Assembly: GCA_002429595.1 (NCBI GenBank)
Contig: DJAM01000169.1
Span: forward strand, 1 to 25,717
Direction of reading: 5' to 3'
Origin: Coxiellaceae bacterium UBA6002
GTDB lineage: Bacteria; Pseudomonadota; Gammaproteobacteria; UBA6002
DNA: 25,717 nt
Below are positions 22,754 through 25,717 of the stretch, in pieces. Within the stretch, counting starts at the first letter, position 1. Each line of letters begins with the position of its first letter. The notes beneath the pieces were generated by a model. That model saw only the letters and a program-made list of their open reading frames with translations, made no database searches and was not told the DNA's origin. Both the position numbers and the translations under genes were made by a program.

Positions 22754-23356
22754 CTAAGCGATGTTGTTTAGCTTGGAAGCTGTTTCCGCCAAGCGCCTAC
22801 CCATAGTAAGACACAGGGTCTTTTCCTCGTCGTTAACCGGCAATTTAGAATCTAAGCCGGCATGGTGCGTAGGTCCATAAGGCGTGCCACCACTACGTGT
22901 ATTCATCAAGGCAGGTTCCGTATAAGGTAGACCCATTAAAAGCATGCCATGATGTAGGAGAGGTAACATCATACTCAACAGAGTAGTTTCTTGGCCGCCG
23001 TGAAGGCTGGCGGTTGAAGTGAAGACCGCGGCTGGTTTGCCAGTAAGTTGCCCAGAAAGCCATAGACTGCTAGTGCCGTCTAAGAAATATTTTAAGGCAG
23101 CTGCCATGTTGCCGAATCGTGTTGGACTACCTAGCGCTAATCCTGAGCAATGTTTGAGATCACTTAAACTTGCATATAAGGGGCCGTCGGAAGGTATAGC
23201 ATCTTCAATAGCCTCAACAGTAGTTGAAACAGCAGGGACGGTGCGAACTCGGCCTTCAAACGTTCCTTCCTCTTCTATGCCACGTGCAATATATTCTGCC
23301 ATTTTTGCTGTGGCGCCATAGCGACTGTAATATAAAATTAAAAGATAAGGTTTCAT
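22754..23356 (-). CDS. wrbA: WrbA-type NAD(P)H:quinone oxidoreductase
   Basis: This is a 200-residue flavodoxin-like protein. The FMN phosphate loop is YSRYGATAKMAEYIARG (about 10-26). The second FMN-binding region is GSPTRFGNMAAALKYFLDGT, and the WrbA signature continues with KPAAVFTSTASLHGGQETTL. WrbA proteins form tetramers and reduce quinones by two electrons, limiting redox cycling. The start ATG overlaps the stop of the arsC-like gene (ATGA), so the two are translationally coupled in one operon. This pairing next to yihY is familiar from gammaproteobacteria. Confidence 0.93.
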   Translation of the reverse strand: MKPYLLILYYSRYGATAKMAEYIARGIEEEGTFEGRVRTVPAVSTTVEAIEDAIPSDGPLYASLSDLKHCSGLALGSPTRFGNMAAALKYFLDGTSSLWLSGQLTGKPAAVFTSTASLHGGQETTLLSMMLPLLHHGMLLMGLPYTEPALMNTRSGGTPYGPTHHAGLDSKLPVNDEEKTLCLTMGRRLAETASKLNNIA

Positions 23357-23703
23357 ATGATATCCAATACTTTTTCAGGTGGTCTTGCTACAACTGCTTT
23401 TTTATTCACAATGACGATCGGTCTTTCAATTAAGATTGGGTTTTCTGTCATGATTTGCAGCAGTTCTTTATCTGTTAACTGCGGATTGCTCAAATTTAAC
23501 GTCCGATAGAGCTCTTCGTTTTTGCGCAATAAATCTCGTGGCGTCATTTCTAAAAGCGATAAAACTTTATCAAGTTCTTCAGGAGAAGGCGGATTCTTTA
23601 AATACTCTATAACCTTAGGGTTTTTTTGACGTAGTTTTAAAAGCTCAAGCGCTTGGCGAGATTTAGAGCAGCGCGGGTTATGGTAGATAGTAATTTTTTC
23701 CAT
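23353..23703 (-). CDS. ArsC-family (YfgD-like) thioredoxin-fold protein
   Basis: The 116-residue protein has the ArsC catalytic motif with C12 (HNPRCSKSR) and the downstream ERPIVIVNKKAVVARPPE segment with the conserved Arg. The family uses glutathione/glutaredoxin to reduce arsenate. The YfgD branch, often found next to wrbA, is of less certain substrate. The start at 23703 has AAGGA 6 nt upstream. An in-frame ATG at 23718 would include that ribosome site. It is the first gene of the operon with wrbA (4-nt overlap) and divergent from yihY. Confidence 0.9.
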   Translation of the reverse strand: MEKITIYHNPRCSKSRQALELLKLRQKNPKVIEYLKNPPSPEELDKVLSLLEMTPRDLLRKNEELYRTLNLSNPQLTDKELLQIMTENPILIERPIVIVNKKAVVARPPEKVLDII

Positions 23704-23773
23704 GTATCTTCCTTTCATTTAAGGTGTCGGATAGACTTGCGATTTTTAAGATTATACATTGAAGAGTTGTTAA

Positions 23774-24640
23774 GTGGCCACCAAGTTAAAAGCTATAAAA
23801 TGGCAAAAGTTATTCGGAGACTTTTTTAATTTTCTAAAGAAAGTTGTCTCGCAATTTATTTCTGATAACTGTCCTTTACGGGCAGCCGCTTTGTCATATA
23901 CGAGTCTTTTATCCATTGTCCCTTTGATGACCGTTAGCTTTACCATCATGTCGGCATTCCCTATGTTCCGTCAAGTTGGCCAGCAAATTCAGGATTTCAT
24001 TTTCCAGAATTTTGTTGCCACCTCCGCTCAGGTAGTTCAAGCCAATATTCAAAAATTTGCTATACAGGCACTGAACCTTTCAGCAACTGGTTTGATTTTC
24101 CTTTTAGTCACTGCCATTTTAATGATGTTTAATATGGAGCAGGCGTTTAATGTTATTTGGCGCGCACACAAACCCCGCCTTGGAATCACTGCCTTTATGT
24201 TATATTGGGGGCTGCTCACTTTTATTCCGATCTTAATTGGTGTCGGTTTTGCGATTAGTTCTTATATTTTTTCGATACCTGCGATCCAAGGGACAACCCG
24301 TCTACTGGGTGTCCAAGCACCATTCTTAGCAATTTCACCCTACTTATTGACATTTATTGCCTTTACCGTTTTATATATCACATTACCCAACTGCAAAGTA
24401 TTTATTAGACACGCGGCATTAGGTGGCTTCGTAGCAACACTACTGTTCGAATTTGCAAAGTATGGTTTTGGATTGTACGTATTAAATTTTCCAACATATG
24501 AATTGTTATATGGTACCTTAGCGGCAATCCCGATCTTCCTGATCTGGGTATACCTTTCATGGTTAATTATTTTATTCGGTGCGGTTGTCGCCTTTGTTGT
24601 GAGTGATGGTGCTGGAAGACATCTTAGACCTCGAGCTTAA
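23774..24640 (+). CDS. yihY: YihY/BrkB-family inner-membrane protein
   Basis: The 288-residue protein has about six transmembrane helices. Family signatures are RAAALSYTSLLSIVPLMTV (about 36-54), NMEQAFNVIWRAHKPR, and near the C-terminus YGTLAAIPIFLIWVYLSW. It was once called ribonuclease BN by mistake. It is now regarded as a membrane protein of unknown transport or envelope role. It starts with GTG at 23774, preceded by GAAGAG. A small perfect hairpin, TCGTTT-AAAA-AAACGA (24641-24656), follows the stop directly, just before the L,D-transpeptidase gene. Confidence 0.92.
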   Translation: MATKLKAIKWQKLFGDFFNFLKKVVSQFISDNCPLRAAALSYTSLLSIVPLMTVSFTIMSAFPMFRQVGQQIQDFIFQNFVATSAQVVQANIQKFAIQALNLSATGLIFLLVTAILMMFNMEQAFNVIWRAHKPRLGITAFMLYWGLLTFIPILIGVGFAISSYIFSIPAIQGTTRLLGVQAPFLAISPYLLTFIAFTVLYITLPNCKVFIRHAALGGFVATLLFEFAKYGFGLYVLNFPTYELLYGTLAAIPIFLIWVYLSWLIILFGAVVAFVVSDGAGRHLRPRA

Positions 24641-24677
24641 TCGTTTAAAAAAACGACTCAATATGGAACAAATAAAA

Positions 24678-25610
24678 ATGATAAAACGAATTTCGACAAT
24701 ATTACTTTGTGGACCGGCGATCTGTTTGCTGTTGCTAAAATCAACAGCCGCCTTTGGCGTTAATTTTGCATTGCCTAAAAATGGTATTGATGTCGTAGGA
24801 GATATTAAAACAGGTGTTGTAGAAGAGGGAGATACCTTTTCGACTTTCGCACGGCGCTACGACGTTGGTTACTGTGAATTACAAGAAGCAAACCCTGGTG
24901 TTGATGCAGATCATCCACCACCTGGCAGCGTACTCATTGTCCCCACCCAATATATCTTACCTGACGTGCCAAAAAACGGGATCGTAATCAACTTAGTTGA
25001 AATGCGTCTTTACTACTTCCCTCCTGGCAGTGGTCAAGTGTATGTTTTCCCAGTTGGTATCGGACGAGAAGGATGGGAATCACCGCTAGGCGCCTGGACA
25101 ATCATCGAACGCACTCCTTTCCCGACGTGGCACGCACCTGAATCTATCCGTGAGGCCCGAGCGAAAGAGGGTGTTTATATACCCCCAGTCGTACCACCAG
25201 GTCCTGAAAATCCTCTTGGTGAATATTCTATGCGCTTATCAAACCACACTTACTTAATTCATGGCACCAATGATCCATCCGGTGTAGGACGTCGTAGTAG
25301 TGCCGGTTGCATTCGAATGTACCCCGAAGATATCAAAAAACTTTTCCAAATGACCCATAATGGCTCACCGGTTCGCATTATTAATTATCCTTATAAGGCC
25401 GGTTGGAAGGATGGCAAACTCTATTTAGAAACTCACTTGCCATTAGAAGGCGTGTTAGCGGAATTAGATGAAAATCACAAAGATGCAGATCAAGTTCTAA
25501 ATAGAGCAGTGAGTAATAAAGGCGCAGCTTATGTGAACTGGTCGAAGGCGCATGAAGTAGCTAAAGAGCAGCAAGCTATTCCACAAGAGGTTGGACGGAC
25601 TGCTGAGTAG
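24678..25610 (+). CDS. L,D-transpeptidase with LysM domain (ErfK/YbiS type)
   Basis: The 310-residue periplasmic enzyme has a signal sequence at 1-26 (MIKRISTILLCG, then LLLLKSTAAFG), a LysM peptidoglycan-binding domain at about 46-92 (VVEEGDTFSTFARRYDV), and a YkuD catalytic domain at about 100-235. The active-site motif has H195 (YLIHGTNDP) and the nucleophile C211 (SSAGCIRM). Such enzymes make 3-3 cross-links in peptidoglycan or attach lipoprotein to it. The exact subtype is open. The start is placed at 24678 because a signal sequence begins there. In-frame starts at 24663 and 24603 exist, the latter inside yihY. It lies 37 bp after yihY in the same direction. Confidence 0.9.
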   Translation: MIKRISTILLCGPAICLLLLKSTAAFGVNFALPKNGIDVVGDIKTGVVEEGDTFSTFARRYDVGYCELQEANPGVDADHPPPGSVLIVPTQYILPDVPKNGIVINLVEMRLYYFPPGSGQVYVFPVGIGREGWESPLGAWTIIERTPFPTWHAPESIREARAKEGVYIPPVVPPGPENPLGEYSMRLSNHTYLIHGTNDPSGVGRRSSAGCIRMYPEDIKKLFQMTHNGSPVRIINYPYKAGWKDGKLYLETHLPLEGVLAELDENHKDADQVLNRAVSNKGAAYVNWSKAHEVAKEQQAIPQEVGRTAE

Positions 25611-25662
25611 GCGCTTCGTTCTCATTCCCTTCCCCTTCCCCTGTCATTTAAAAATGCGAAAC

Positions 25663-25679
25663 CACCGGCTATGCCGGTG
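25663..25679. terminator. GC-rich hairpin downstream of the L,D-transpeptidase gene
   Basis: CACCGGC-TAT-GCCGGTG forms a perfect 7-bp stem with a 3-nt loop. It is followed on the minus strand by GTTTCGCATTTTT, so it looks more like a terminator for a minus-strand gene beyond the right edge than for the plus-strand gene. It could also be one copy of a dispersed REP-like element. No second copy occurs in this window. The remaining bases from 25611 to the end hold no gene that I can see. Confidence 0.4.
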
Positions 25680-25717
25680 CGAACAACAAGGGCATTGCCA
25701 AAGAAGCATTGAAAAGA

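Noticed and set aside
22728..22757. Terminator between the dioxygenase and wrbA genes
   Set aside because: TTAGCG...CGCTAA can pair for 6 bp, but the loop is 18 nt and there is no proper U tract after it.
25621..25645. G-quadruplex on the minus strand (CCCTTCCCCTTCCCC on plus)
   Set aside because: Only three G tracts are present; an intramolecular quadruplex needs four.

Overview
The window looks like a stretch of chromosome from an AT-rich gammaproteobacterium with a host-associated lifestyle, most plausibly in the Legionellales (Legionella, Coxiella or Berkiella-like). This rests on inference: ordinary gammaproteobacterial genes (arsC-like/wrbA/yihY, yhhQ, Tim44-like, L,D-transpeptidase) are mixed with eukaryote-like or effector-like genes (three ankyrin proteins, a PP2C phosphatase with an acidic tail, an indoleamine 2,3-dioxygenase and multi-pass membrane proteins of unknown type). 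No rRNA, tRNA, CRISPR, transposase or plasmid origin was seen.

Layout. 1-2.2 kb: a TPR/Sel1-like protein with a coiled-coil C-terminus. 2.2-4.15 kb: a MerR/TipAS-type and an AraC/GyrI-type regulator, both with starts downstream of their longest frames. 4.14-5.27 kb: a decayed divergent pair, a LysR regulator and an arylamine N-acetyltransferase, each missing its 5' half at one shared junction near 4604. 5.2-8.7 kb (minus strand): a small membrane protein, a GFA-type zinc protein, an outer-membrane protein made of two tandem beta-barrels, and a YhhQ queuosine-precursor transporter. 8.8-11.4 kb (plus): an unrecognised two-TM protein and an aldo/keto reductase. 11.4-21.4 kb: an accessory-looking region with an ankyrin protein carrying two TM segments, three paralogous four-TM proteins (A 12404-13048, B 13358-14002, C 16360-17010), interleaved with a secreted CAP protein, a Tim44-like protein and a MazG-like protein, then a PP2C phosphatase and two more ankyrin proteins. 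21.5-25.6 kb: indoleamine 2,3-dioxygenase, an arsC-like/wrbA operon, divergent yihY, and a LysM-YkuD L,D-transpeptidase.

The most interesting element is the A/B/C family. The three proteins are only distantly alike (about 27% identity for A against B, counted by eye) yet place key residues at the same positions: an N-x-T-x3-C-x3-W motif in each of two predicted extracytosolic loops, and an acidic dileucine-type motif (ExxxLL/LI) in the central cytosolic loop. This arrangement resembles sorting signals and glycosylation sequons of eukaryotic endolysosomal membrane proteins. A and B are each preceded by a copy of a roughly 92-bp non-coding repeat with a 14-bp-arm inverted repeat. The two copies are about 93% identical, far more alike than the proteins. 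I infer a family of host-membrane-targeted effectors, but nothing in the sequence proves secretion.
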